Both the position numbers and the translations under genes were made by a program. The notes under the pieces are model-generated. The model was not told the origin of the DNA and did no database searches. It saw only the letters and a list, made by a program, of their open reading frames with translations. From Bacteroidota bacterium (lineage in GTDB: Bacteria; Bacteroidota; Bacteroidia; Flavobacteriales_E; Vicingaceae), in NCBI GenBank assembly GCA_016183805.1, contig JACPDX010000013.1, positions 62,001 through 126,000 of the forward strand: a stretch of DNA of 64,000 bases, in the 5' to 3' direction. Positions within the stretch are counted from its first letter, which is position 1. Each line of letters begins with the position of its first letter. Of the stretch, positions 44,495 through 53,597 are shown piece by piece.

Positions 44495-45921
44495 TGTTTA
44501 CAAAAAAAACAAAAATAGTTGCAACACTGGGGCCGGCAACATCAACAAAAGAAGTGATTACCCAAATTATTGAAGCAGGAGTGAATGTTTGCCGAGTAAA
44601 TTTTTCGCACGGAAGCTACAATGACCACGAAAAAACGATTAACATTATTCGTGAAATTAGCATCGAAAAAAAGTTGAATGTGGCTATTCTTGCCGACCTT
44701 CAAGGACCAAAAATTAGAGTTGGTGAGATTGAAAATAATGGTATTTTATTAGAAAATGGTAAAGACATTATTTTTACTTCAACTAAATGTATTGGCAACC
44801 TAACCAAAGTTTACATCAGCTATCAAAATTTTCCTAAAGATGTTTCTCCGGGAGAAACTATATTGCTTGACGATGGAAAATTAAATTTGGTAATTAAATC
44901 CACCAACAAAAAAGATGAAGTGGTTGCAACTGTTGTTCATGGCGGTAAGTTATCATCAAACAAAGGAGTAAATCTTCCTAATACTAAAATATCATTGCCT
45001 TGTTTAACTCCAAAAGATATTGAGGATTTGAATTTTGCCTTAAAAATGGATGTGCCATGGATTGGGCTTTCGTTTGTGCGAACTGCAAGAGATATCATTG
45101 AATTAAAACATTTAATTACTGAAGCAAAAAGTGATGCTCGAGTAGTTGCTAAAATTGAAAAGCCTGAGGCTATAAAAGAAATTGATGATATTTTAAAAGT
45201 AACTGATGCAATAATGGTAGCCAGAGGCGATTTAGGGGTTGAAATTCCTTTTCAGCAAGTACCACTTATCCAAAAAATGTTGGTTAAAAAAAGCATGAAA
45301 GCCGGTAAACCGGTAATTATTGCTACTCAAATGATGGAAAGTATGATTGAAAACATTACACCTACCAGAGCTGAAGTAACCGATGTTGCCAATGCTGTTT
45401 TAGATGGAGCTGATGCGGTTATGCTTAGTGCTGAAACTTCTGTTGGAAAACACCCCGTTAAAGTGATTGAAAACATGGTTAAAATTATTAACGATGTAGA
45501 ATCTCACGAAAGTGTTTACAACTATGAATTTGCCCCTGAGGAAGACAATCACGACCGGTACATTACCGATTCCATTTGTTTTAATGCTTGTCGTTTGGCT
45601 CAACGGGTAAATGCACAGGCAATTGTTACCATGACTTTTTCGGGCTATACAGCATTCAAAATTTCTAGTTTTAGGCCAAAAGCCTGGATTTTTGTTTTTA
45701 CCGGAAACAAATCTATTCTAAACATGCTAAGTTTAGTGTGGGGTGTAAAAGCTTTTTATTACGATAAATATGTGAGTACCGACCATACCATTGCCGATAT
45801 TAAGTACATTCTTAAAAAAGAAGGTTTTGTAAAAACCAAAGACTTGATTATTAATATTGCTAGTGTGCCGATTTCCGAAAAAGGTCAAGCAAACATGATG
45901 AAATTGAGCTATATTGAGTAG
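44494..45921 (+). CDS. pyk: Pyruvate kinase
   Basis: The protein has 475 residues, full length. Conserved parts are TKIVATLGPATSTKEVI at the start, NFSHGSYNDH, the active-site Lys region ARVVAKIEKPEAI, and MVARGDLGVEIPFQQVPLIQK. The family motif TRAEVTDVANAVLDGADAVMLSAETSVGKHP is present. It makes pyruvate and ATP from PEP in glycolysis. It is coupled to the IPExxxVDY gene. A perfect palindrome overlaps the stop codon. Confidence 0.97.
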   Translation: MFTKKTKIVATLGPATSTKEVITQIIEAGVNVCRVNFSHGSYNDHEKTINIIREISIEKKLNVAILADLQGPKIRVGEIENNGILLENGKDIIFTSTKCIGNLTKVYISYQNFPKDVSPGETILLDDGKLNLVIKSTNKKDEVVATVVHGGKLSSNKGVNLPNTKISLPCLTPKDIEDLNFALKMDVPWIGLSFVRTARDIIELKHLITEAKSDARVVAKIEKPEAIKEIDDILKVTDAIMVARGDLGVEIPFQQVPLIQKMLVKKSMKAGKPVIIATQMMESMIENITPTRAEVTDVANAVLDGADAVMLSAETSVGKHPVKVIENMVKIINDVESHESVYNYEFAPEEDNHDRYITDSICFNACRLAQRVNAQAIVTMTFSGYTAFKISSFRPKAWIFVFTGNKSILNMLSLVWGVKAFYYDKYVSTDHTIADIKYILKKEGFVKTKDLIINIASVPISEKGQANMMKLSYIE

Positions 45922-45945
45922 AGACGTATAATTATACGTCTCTAC
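45918..45945. terminator. 28-bp perfect palindrome overlapping the pyk stop
   Basis: The arm GTAGAGACGTATAA meets its exact complement with no loop. The pyk TAG lies within it and the convergent PurF-like gene ends 3 bp away. It probably terminates both transcripts, although it lacks a clear T-run. Confidence 0.6.
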
Positions 45946-45947
45946 TT

Positions 45948-47846
45948 TCAATACGCTCGTTGGTTTTTTCCTTCGAAATAGTTGATAAAGGCTTGATTGA
46001 CTACTTTGTTACCACCGGGAGTTGGATAGTTTCCTGTAAAATACCAATCGCCTTTGTGGTCAGGGCAAGCATCGTGTAAGCCTTCAATGGTTTGAAAAAT
46101 AATTTCCACTTTTGCTTTAATACCTTCTGGAGTTAATATTTCCGAGATTTTTTTTGAAATTTCTTCCGCAGTAAAAGGTCTATAAATGTCTTTTACATGA
46201 TTTATAATTTGCTCTTTTGGAAGATGTTCTTGTGCTTTACATTTATCGTAAACATCATTAATAATATGTTCCTGTTTAGTGTCTTTAAGCAATTCAATGG
46301 TTGCAGAAAAAGCAATAAAATCGCCCAATTTTGCCATGTCAATCCCATAACAATCGGGATAACGAATTTGTGGAGCAGATGAAACCACCACAATTTTTTT
46401 AGGATTTAAACGGTCTAATATTTTTAAAATACTTTGTTTTAACGTGGTTCCTCTAACAATAGAATCGTCGATAACTACTAAATTATCGGTTGGATAAACC
46501 GTTCCATAAGCAATATCGTAAACGTGAGCCACGAGGTCGTCACGATTATTATCTTGAGTAATAAATGTACGAAGTTTTGCATCTTTAATGGCTATTTTTT
46601 CGATACGATTTCTTAGGGCTAAAATTTCTGCTAAATCATGGTCAGAAGGGTTGTTACCTAAAGCTTTTATTTTTTCCAATTTTATTTCATTCAATTTGTC
46701 TTGTAAACCTTTCATTAAACCATAAAAGGATACTTCGGCTGTATTTGGAATAAATGAAAAAACAGAATTTTTTAAATCAGTATCTATGGCAGTTAACACT
46801 TGGTCACAAACGTTTCTTCCCAATTGTTTACGCTCTTTATAAATGTCTTTGTCCGAGCCTCTTGAGAAATATATTCGCTCAAACGAACAAGGTGTTTTTT
46901 TGAGTGGTGTTTTAACCATTTCTTCGCTTACTTTACCATCTTTTTTAATGATAAGAGCATGACCCGGTTTAATTTCATGAATAGTTTCTATCGGCACGTT
47001 AAAGGCAGTTTGAATAACAGGTCGTTCTGATGTTACCACCACCACTTCATCATCTTTATAATAAAATTCGGGACGAATTCCTGATGGATCTCTCAATACA
47101 AAAGCATCACCATGACCCAATAAACCGGCCATAACATAGCCGCCATCCCAATCTAATGAGGAATTGACTAATATTTTTTTAACATCCAGATTTTTTGCAA
47201 TTAGTGTGGATATTTCTTGATGGGAAAATCCTTGTTCTTTAAACTTATCAAATTGTTCTTGATTTTCTACATCCAAAAAATGACCAATTTTTTCCATCAC
47301 AGTAACCGTATCCGATTTTTCTTTGGGATGTTGGCCAATAGAAACTAACAAGTTAAAAAGTTCATCAACATTGGTTAAGTTAAAGTTTCCTGCAACAACT
47401 AAATTTCTGGTCATCCAATTGTTTTGACGTAAAAATGGATGGCATTGTTCAATACTATTTCCGCCATACGTTCCATAGCGAAGGTGTCCAAGAAATAATT
47501 CGCCCGAAAAAGCAACATTTTTCTTTAACCAAGCAGCATCTTTTAACTTTTCAGGCGATTTTTGATATACATTTTCAAATTTCGCATGTATTTTTTCAAA
47601 TATTTCTTTAATGGCTTGAGGGGTATTTGAACGGTACCTACTAATGTAGCGTTGACCGGGTTCTACATCAAATTTAATGTTTACCAGCCCCGCACCATCT
47701 TGCCCACGATTGTGTTGTTTTTCCATTAAAAGATACATTTTGTTAATTCCGTAAGTAACAGAACCGTATTTTTCAATGTAGTAATCCAGTGGTTTTAATA
47801 ACCTAACCATTGCAATTCCACACTCGTGTTTTATAGCATCGCTCAT
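45948..47846 (-). CDS. purF: PurF-like amidophosphoribosyltransferase (long Bacteroidota form)
   Basis: The protein has 632 residues, longer than the ~500 of canonical PurF. The N-terminal Ntn glutaminase domain has the nucleophile Cys in HECGIAMVRL at residue 9, plus QHNRGQDGAGL and FLGHLRYGTYGG. The phosphoribosyltransferase domain has the PRPP motif VVIDDSIVRGTTLKQSI near residue 465. It would transfer amide nitrogen to PRPP, the first step of purine synthesis. A second, canonical PurF often exists in these genomes, so exact role and symbol are less certain. Confidence 0.86.
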   Translation of the reverse strand: MSDAIKHECGIAMVRLLKPLDYYIEKYGSVTYGINKMYLLMEKQHNRGQDGAGLVNIKFDVEPGQRYISRYRSNTPQAIKEIFEKIHAKFENVYQKSPEKLKDAAWLKKNVAFSGELFLGHLRYGTYGGNSIEQCHPFLRQNNWMTRNLVVAGNFNLTNVDELFNLLVSIGQHPKEKSDTVTVMEKIGHFLDVENQEQFDKFKEQGFSHQEISTLIAKNLDVKKILVNSSLDWDGGYVMAGLLGHGDAFVLRDPSGIRPEFYYKDDEVVVVTSERPVIQTAFNVPIETIHEIKPGHALIIKKDGKVSEEMVKTPLKKTPCSFERIYFSRGSDKDIYKERKQLGRNVCDQVLTAIDTDLKNSVFSFIPNTAEVSFYGLMKGLQDKLNEIKLEKIKALGNNPSDHDLAEILALRNRIEKIAIKDAKLRTFITQDNNRDDLVAHVYDIAYGTVYPTDNLVVIDDSIVRGTTLKQSILKILDRLNPKKIVVVSSAPQIRYPDCYGIDMAKLGDFIAFSATIELLKDTKQEHIINDVYDKCKAQEHLPKEQIINHVKDIYRPFTAEEISKKISEILTPEGIKAKVEIIFQTIEGLHDACPDHKGDWYFTGNYPTPGGNKVVNQAFINYFEGKNQRAY

Positions 47847-47938
47847 TTTAAAATTTTAGCCTTGAAAGTTTTGCAAAGTTAACTTTTTTAAGACAAGGAA
47901 AAAGTGGAAAAATAGAAAAAAGAAGATTATTAAAGTTA

Positions 47939-47971
47939 AACCTAAACAGGTTTTAAAAACCTGTTTAGGTT
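47939..47971. repeat. Long palindrome in a divergent spacer
   Basis: The arm AACCTAAACAGGTTTT is 16 bp and perfect, with a 1-nt centre. It is a relative of the palindrome at 23723-23755 (AAACCTAACAGGTTTT). Here both neighbours are transcribed away, so a terminator role is unlikely. Confidence 0.6.
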
Positions 47972-47998
47972 ATTTATTATCCATAATTATCCTTTTCG

Positions 47999-48006
47999 TA
48001 AATTTG
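47999..48006 (+). promoter_or_regulatory. -7 box before the Mrp gene
   Basis: TAAATTTG matches TAnnTTTG, 18 bp before the ATG at 48025. It overlaps the TTG chosen by the ORF track, arguing for the ATG as start. No -33 TTG is seen. Confidence 0.4.
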
Positions 48007-48024
48007 TACAAAAAAAATACAACT

Positions 48025-49143
48025 ATGAGTTATCAGGAAAAAGATATATTAGAAGCATTAAGCTTTGTTATTGAGCCCGATTTAAAAAAAGACATTGTTG
48101 AGCTTAACCTTGTTTCAAACATTAACATTAAAGACGGCATTATTTATTTCGATTTACAAATAAGTAATCCAGCCATGCACAACAAAAAAAGAATGGTGGA
48201 AGCATGTGAGCTACATTTAAAACGAGTGTTAGGAGCAGAAGTAAAAATCGACATCAATTTTTCTCCCTTACAAAAAGCACCCGAACCAAAAGATAACAGT
48301 AAAATATTACCCAACGTAAAAAACGTTATTGCCATTGCTTCGGGCAAAGGTGGTGTTGGAAAATCAACTGTTACAGCAAATTTAGCAGTTGCTTTGGCTA
48401 AAAAAGGGTACAAAGTAGGTTTGGTTGATGCCGATATTTATGGTCCGTCGATGCCTGTAATGTTTAATGTGGAAGGCGAACGGCCACAATCTATTGAAAT
48501 AGATGGAAAAACTTGGATGCAACCTATTGAAAGTTATGGTGTAAAATTACTTTCTATCGGATTTTTTGCCGGAACCGATCAAGCTGTGGTTTGGAGAGGT
48601 CCAATGGCTACCAGAGCAGTTTCGCAATTGTTTACCGAAGCCAACTGGGGCGAATTAGATTACCTATTAATTGACTTGCCTCCCGGAACTGGCGATATTC
48701 ATTTATCGTTGGTGCAAACTGTTGCAGTAACTGGTGCTGTTATTGTAAGTACCCCACAAAAGGTTGCTTTAATTGATGCACTTAAAGCTGTAGGAATGTT
48801 TAAACTATCTCAAATTAACGTTCCAGTGTTGGGTTTTATCGAAAACATGGCATACTTTACTCCAGCAGAATTACCGAACAACAAATATTATATTTTTGGT
48901 CAAGATGGCTTAAAAAAATTGGCAGAAGCACAAAATTTACCTTTGTTGGGACAAATACCATTGGTACAAAGCATTAGAGAATCTGGTGATGTTGGTCGTC
49001 CTGTTGTTTTACAGGAAAACACCCCTCAAGCCTTAGCTTTTATGGCTTTTGCCGATAATGTAATTGAACAAGTAGAATTGCGTAATAAAACCTTAGACCC
49101 TACCAAAAAAGTAGAGCTAACGAATATGAATGGTTGTTCATAG
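48025..49143 (+). CDS. Mrp/NBP35-type Fe-S cluster carrier ATPase
   Basis: From the ATG at 48025 the protein has 372 residues. The N-terminal MIP18/DUF59 domain (residues 1-90) is followed by a ParA-like ATPase with the deviant Walker A IASGKGGVGKSTVTANLAVAL near residue 105. VDADIYGPSMPVMF and LIDLPPGTGDIHLSLVQ follow. The CxxC pair that binds the bridging cluster in many Mrp proteins is absent at its usual place (ENMAYFTPAELPNNKYYIFG), as in other Bacteroidota members as far as I recall. It probably carries Fe-S clusters to apo-proteins, with NifU encoded nearby. Confidence 0.92.
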   Translation: MSYQEKDILEALSFVIEPDLKKDIVELNLVSNINIKDGIIYFDLQISNPAMHNKKRMVEACELHLKRVLGAEVKIDINFSPLQKAPEPKDNSKILPNVKNVIAIASGKGGVGKSTVTANLAVALAKKGYKVGLVDADIYGPSMPVMFNVEGERPQSIEIDGKTWMQPIESYGVKLLSIGFFAGTDQAVVWRGPMATRAVSQLFTEANWGELDYLLIDLPPGTGDIHLSLVQTVAVTGAVIVSTPQKVALIDALKAVGMFKLSQINVPVLGFIENMAYFTPAELPNNKYYIFGQDGLKKLAEAQNLPLLGQIPLVQSIRESGDVGRPVVLQENTPQALAFMAFADNVIEQVELRNKTLDPTKKVELTNMNGCS

Positions 49144-49186
49144 AAATAAAAAGTTTAATTTTAACTATTCATAATTAGTGGTTTAA

Positions 49187-50659
49187 ATGAGAAGTTTAAC
49201 TTTCATACTATTTACAATCATTACTTTAAACTTGTTTTCTCAAGATTATAGAATAATTGTTCCAAATAAGGAAACCCACTTTAATTCTAATCCTATTCTT
49301 ACACTAAGAATAGATTCTACATATATTTCGGGGACAGATACTACTTTTTTTAACCATAAATCATTAGTCGTAGACTATAATATTTACCCTTGTTCAGGGA
49401 GAATTTCAGACACCTCTTGGGTTGGTTATGGAATCACAGCTCAGCAAAATGGTGATTATATCTTTAGAAATATTCAAAACGAACCTATTATAATAAAATC
49501 GACCGCCTTATTAAACGATACTTGGGTTTTATACACATTTTTAAATGGTGACTATATTGAAGCAAAAATCACCTCTAGTCTTCAACAAACTATCCTAGGT
49601 AATATTGATTCTGTTAAAACAATCACCCTACAAGCAAAAAACTCTTCTAATACCAATATTACTCATACTGTTAATGGTGCGGAATTAAAATTATCTAAGA
49701 ATAATGGCATCATAAAATTATACGCTTTTAAAGACTTTCCAAACAATTTAATTTCTTGCTCAATTGTTGGTTCTTCAAATCCAACTAATGGAATTGTAAA
49801 TCTAACTGCTGCCGATGTTTACGATTTTGATATAGGGGATGTATTACATATTGTTACTGATTATCAAGAACCTTACTCTTGGTATTTCACTTATTACAGA
49901 AAAATAATACAGGTTATTGGTAAAACAGTATCTGCGAACCAAGATACTTTAACATATATTTTTGATAGAAGAATCCAAAAAATAAACAATTCATCGTATA
50001 CGGTTTTAAACCCTGATACAACATATATTTTTGATACAGTTCCTGAAGTAATTATACTTTCTCAAAATACCCACATCAATAAACTAACCGAAGAACCTAA
50101 TGCAGCATTGGCTTTTGTGTCTTGGGGTTTTTCGGGTTATTTAAACTTCTATATAAACCCAACAATACAGAGGCGAGAAAAAGAAGTATATCCTTATTTG
50201 TTAGCGAATGCAGATTCCTGCTGGGAATCTATGATTGATGGTCCGACAAGATATTATCAATACATTGATGGACTCGGTGGGGCTTATTATGATGATTACA
50301 ACTTTAATAATCGATGTAAGTTGGTTTATTATGAAAAAGGCACTGAAATATGGGGAACGCCTTTATCTGTTATTAATACACAAACCAGCATTGATGATTT
50401 TAGCTTGAAGCATTTATCTGTTAATGTATACCCAAATCCAATTATAGATTATGCCACAATCACAATAAAAGGATTTAACTTTACTGAAAATTTATCCTTT
50501 AAACTTTATAATATCCTTGGAAAAGAAGTTTACTCAACACACATTAATGAGAATAATTTTATTTTAAATAGAAATTCTTTAACTTCTGGTGTTTATTTTT
50601 ATACTATCACAAATGATAATCAAACCTCTAATTACTCTGGAAGATTAATAATTGAGTAA
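49187..50659 (+). CDS. T9SS sorting-domain protein of unknown function
   Basis: The protein has 490 residues. A signal peptide (MRSLTFILFTIITLNLFSQ) precedes a beta-rich body with no domain I recognise. The sorting domain begins SVNVYPNPIIDYATITI near residue 410 and ends GVYFYTITNDN. It is probably surface-exposed or secreted. It is placed between Mrp and NifU genes, separating two Fe-S genes, with only ~10 bp to the NifU start, which suggests read-through transcription. Confidence 0.8.
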   Translation: MRSLTFILFTIITLNLFSQDYRIIVPNKETHFNSNPILTLRIDSTYISGTDTTFFNHKSLVVDYNIYPCSGRISDTSWVGYGITAQQNGDYIFRNIQNEPIIIKSTALLNDTWVLYTFLNGDYIEAKITSSLQQTILGNIDSVKTITLQAKNSSNTNITHTVNGAELKLSKNNGIIKLYAFKDFPNNLISCSIVGSSNPTNGIVNLTAADVYDFDIGDVLHIVTDYQEPYSWYFTYYRKIIQVIGKTVSANQDTLTYIFDRRIQKINNSSYTVLNPDTTYIFDTVPEVIILSQNTHINKLTEEPNAALAFVSWGFSGYLNFYINPTIQRREKEVYPYLLANADSCWESMIDGPTRYYQYIDGLGGAYYDDYNFNNRCKLVYYEKGTEIWGTPLSVINTQTSIDDFSLKHLSVNVYPNPIIDYATITIKGFNFTENLSFKLYNILGKEVYSTHINENNFILNRNSLTSGVYFYTITNDNQTSNYSGRLIIE

Positions 50660-50669
50660 CTTTGAACCC

Positions 50670-50930
50670 ATGAACAAACAAGAAATTATCCAAAAAGTAA
50701 ATCAGGCATTGGAGCAAATCCGTCCATTTTTAATTGACGATGGTGGAGATATTGAATTGATTGAAGTTACCGATGATTTTTATGTAAAAGTAAAATTATT
50801 GGGGGCTTGTAAAAGTTGTTCCATGAGTTCCATGACCGTAAAAGGGGGCGTTGAAGAATCAATAAAAAGAGTTGTACCAGAACTAAAAGGAGTAATAACT
50901 ATTGAAGACGAAACTCATACATTAAAATAA
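50670..50930 (+). CDS. NifU C-terminal-domain Fe-S scaffold protein
   Basis: From the ATG at 50670 the protein has 86 residues. The cluster site CxxC is seen in LLGACKSCSMSSMTVKGGVEE. Proteins of this type bind a [4Fe-4S] or [2Fe-2S] cluster and hand it to targets in the cytoplasm. The Mrp gene lies 1.5 kb upstream on the same strand. The track start (TTG 50652) overlaps the previous gene and is less likely. Confidence 0.93.
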   Translation: MNKQEIIQKVNQALEQIRPFLIDDGGDIELIEVTDDFYVKVKLLGACKSCSMSSMTVKGGVEESIKRVVPELKGVITIEDETHTLK

Positions 50931-50940
50931 AACGAAAAAA

Positions 50941-51050
50941 TTAACCGCAAAGAATTTAAAGAATTCGCAGAGCACGCAAAAAACATAATTAAAAGTCTTA
51001 GCGTTCTTTGCGATTTTTTTCTTTGTATTCTTTGCAGTTAAGGTTAGTTT
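50941..51050. repeat. Inverted CCGCAAAG-type repeat
   Basis: The left part reads TTAACCGCAAAGAATTTAAAG then ATTCGCAGAGCACGCAAAA. The right part is the inverse: TAGCGTTCTTTGCG then TTTGTATTCTTTGCAGTTAA. The outer ends TTAACCGCAAAG and CTTTGCAGTTAA pair. It belongs with the tracts at 18.96, 19.08 and 31.24 kb and precedes the peptidase gene. Confidence 0.65.
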
Positions 51051-51071
51051 AACAAAGAAAAATTGTAATTC

Positions 51072-53207
51072 ATGAAAAAAATTATTTTCCCAGCCATGAT
51101 GGTCTTAACCATTTTATCGTGTACTGAACAAGTTAAAAAAGAAGAAAAAGTGGCAATAGTTTATCCGGAAACCAAAAAAGATACGGTTGTTGACATTTAT
51201 TTTGGCCAACAAGTGGCCGATCCTTACCGTTGGTTAGAAGATGATAGAAGTACAGAAACCGAAGCTTGGGTAAAAGCTCAAAACGTTGTAACTTTTGGTT
51301 ATTTGAATAAAATACCTCAACGAGAACAGTTAAAAGAACGAATTTCCGCTTTGTGGAACTACGAAAAAGTAAGTACTCCTTTTTTTGAGGACGGTGTAAA
51401 ATATTTCTACAAAAACGACGGACTTCAAAATCAATATGTGCTTTACAGTCAAAAAGGCGATGAAGCTCCAACCGTATTTTTAGACCCTAACGTTTTTTCT
51501 AAAGATGGAACTACTTCACTTGGCGAAATAACTTTTTCAAAAAATGGAAAGTTAGCGGCGTATTCTATTTCTGAAGGTGGTAGTGATTGGCGAAAAGTAA
51601 TTGTGATGAGTGCCGAAACTAAAACCATTTTAGAAGATACCTTAATTGATGTGAAGTTTAGTGGTTTATCGTGGAAAGGAAACGAAGGTTTTTATTACTC
51701 GAGTTACGACAAACCTAAAGGAAGTGAACTTTCGGCAAAAACCGACCAACACAAATTATTTTACCACAAGTTAGGCACTGCACAAAAAACCGACCAGCTT
51801 ATTTTTGGTGGAAAAGCATCAGAAAAACGTCGTTATGTAGGTGGGTCAGTTACCGAAGACGATAAGTATTTAGTGATTTCTGCGGCAGAATCAACTTCGG
51901 GCAACGAATTGTATATTAAAGATTTATCGAACGATAAAAACCCTATCGTTAAAATGGTAGAAGGTTTTGAAACCGACAACAATGTAATGGAAAATGATGG
52001 TACTAAATTGTTTATTGCAACTAATTTTAATGCTCCAAACCAACGAGTAATTACCGTTGATGCAAAAAATCCAAAACAAGAAAATTGGATAGATTTTATT
52101 CCTGAAACCGAAAATGTATTAACTCCATCTACTGCTGCCGGATACTTTTTTGCACATTACATGAAAGATGCCGTTTCGCAAGTAAAACAATACGATTACG
52201 ACGGAAAATTCATCCGAGAAATTGAATTGCCCGGTTTAGGAACTGCAAGTGGTTTTGGAGGTAAAAAAGAAGATACCACGGTGTATTTTTCGTTTACCAA
52301 TTACAACACTCCTCAAAGCAATTATGCCGTACAACCAAAAAATGGTGAAACATCGTTGTACTGGAGTCCAAAAATTGATTTTAATGCCAATGATTTTGAA
52401 TCGAAACAAGTGTTTTATACTTCAAAGGACGGAACAAAAGTACCGATGATTATTACCTACAAAAAAGGGTTAAAACTTGATGGTAAAAACCCAACCATGT
52501 TATATGGTTATGGTGGTTTTAACATCAGCATTACTCCATCGTTTAGTGTTGCCAATGCAGTTTGGATGGAAAACGGTGGTGTTTATGCTGTTGCAAACAT
52601 GCGTGGTGGTGGCGAATACGGTAGAAAATGGCACGACGCAGGAACACAATTATTAAAACAAAATGTGTTCGACGACTTTATTGCTGCTGCCGAATTTTTG
52701 ATTAAAGAAAATTATACTTCAAGCGATTATTTAGCCATTAGCGGACGTTCAAACGGTGGTTTATTGGTAGGTGCTTGTATGACTCAACGACCGGAATTGT
52801 TTAAAGTGGCATTCCCGGGTGTTGGAGTTTTAGATATGTTGCGTTACCACACCTTTACTTCCGGTGCAGGTTGGGCTTACGATTATGGTACTTCCGATCA
52901 ATCGGAAGAAATGTTTAATTACTTAAAAAACTACTCTCCGGTACATAACGTTAAAAAAGGCACTAAATACCCTGCAACATTAGTAACTACTGGCGACCAC
53001 GACGACCGAGTTGTTCCTGCACATTCGTTTAAATATGCTGCCGAATTGCAAGATAAAAACGACGGCACCAACCCAACGCTAATTCGTATTGAAACCAATG
53101 CAGGACACGGAGCTGGAACGCCAGTTAGCAAATTAATTGATTTGAATGCCGATATTTTGAGTTTTGCTTTTTATAACATGGGGGTTGAGTTAAGTAAAAA
53201 ACCTTAG
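51072..53207 (+). CDS. Prolyl oligopeptidase family serine peptidase
   Basis: The protein has 711 residues, normal for the family. The first residues resemble a lipoprotein signal ([20 protein letters not shown]). The propeller domain begins [11 protein letters not shown] near residue 50. The alpha/beta hydrolase domain contains [14 protein letters not shown], the nucleophile in [13 protein letters not shown] near residue 560, Asp in [14 protein letters not shown] and His in NAGHGAGTP. It cleaves short proline-containing peptides, probably in the periplasm. The catalytic triad is complete. A monooxygenase-fold gene follows 3 bp later. Confidence 0.95.
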   Translation: MKKIIFPAMMVLTILSCTEQVKKEEKVAIVYPETKKDTVVDIYFGQQVADPYRWLEDDRSTETEAWVKAQNVVTFGYLNKIPQREQLKERISALWNYEKVSTPFFEDGVKYFYKNDGLQNQYVLYSQKGDEAPTVFLDPNVFSKDGTTSLGEITFSKNGKLAAYSISEGGSDWRKVIVMSAETKTILEDTLIDVKFSGLSWKGNEGFYYSSYDKPKGSELSAKTDQHKLFYHKLGTAQKTDQLIFGGKASEKRRYVGGSVTEDDKYLVISAAESTSGNELYIKDLSNDKNPIVKMVEGFETDNNVMENDGTKLFIATNFNAPNQRVITVDAKNPKQENWIDFIPETENVLTPSTAAGYFFAHYMKDAVSQVKQYDYDGKFIREIELPGLGTASGFGGKKEDTTVYFSFTNYNTPQSNYAVQPKNGETSLYWSPKIDFNANDFESKQVFYTSKDGTKVPMIITYKKGLKLDGKNPTMLYGYGGFNISITPSFSVANAVWMENGGVYAVANMRGGGEYGRKWHDAGTQLLKQNVFDDFIAAAEFLIKENYTSSDYLAISGRSNGGLLVGACMTQRPELFKVAFPGVGVLDMLRYHTFTSGAGWAYDYGTSDQSEEMFNYLKNYSPVHNVKKGTKYPATLVTTGDHDDRVVPAHSFKYAAELQDKNDGTNPTLIRIETNAGHGAGTPVSKLIDLNADILSFAFYNMGVELSKKP

Positions 53208-53210
53208 TTG

Positions 53211-53528
53211 ATGCTAGCCAAAACCCCAACACCACCTTATTATGCAGTAATTTTTACTTCGGTAAAAATGGAAAACGACGAAGGCTATGATGAGATGGCA
53301 GAACGTATGGTGGAACTTGCACAACAACAATCAGGTTTTTTAGGAGTAGAATCGGCACGGAACGAAATTGGAATTACAGTATCGTATTGGACAGATTTAG
53401 TTTCCATTAAAAATTGGAGAGAACACGCCGAACATACCATCGCTCGTGAAAAAGGTCGTGCCGATTGGTATATAGCTTTTAAAACCAGAATTGCCAAAGT
53501 GGAACGCGATTACGGATTTGAAAAATAA
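53211..53528 (+). CDS. Antibiotic biosynthesis monooxygenase (ABM) family protein
   Basis: The protein has 105 residues from the ATG at 53211 (the track TTG at 53208 is one codon earlier). The ABM/YgiN-like dimeric ferredoxin fold is indicated by YYAVIFTSVKMENDEGYDEMAERMVELA and GFLGVESARNEIGITVSYW, then IKNWREHAEHTIAREKGR. Such proteins include small oxygenases and haem-degrading enzymes; the substrate is unknown. It starts 3 bp after the peptidase stop. Its stop codon is in the same frame as the downstream YcaQ-like gene. Confidence 0.88.
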   Translation: MLAKTPTPPYYAVIFTSVKMENDEGYDEMAERMVELAQQQSGFLGVESARNEIGITVSYWTDLVSIKNWREHAEHTIAREKGRADWYIAFKTRIAKVERDYGFEK

Positions 53529-53597
53529 GTTCTTATCGCAACTACGCCAACCATATCATTAACCGAAGCCCAGCAACTTGCTTTACACAGTCAAGGG

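Noticed and set aside
45948-47846. Asparagine synthetase or glutamate synthase instead of PurF-like
   Set aside because: The C-terminal half has a PRPP-binding motif (VVIDDSIVRGTT), which those enzymes lack.
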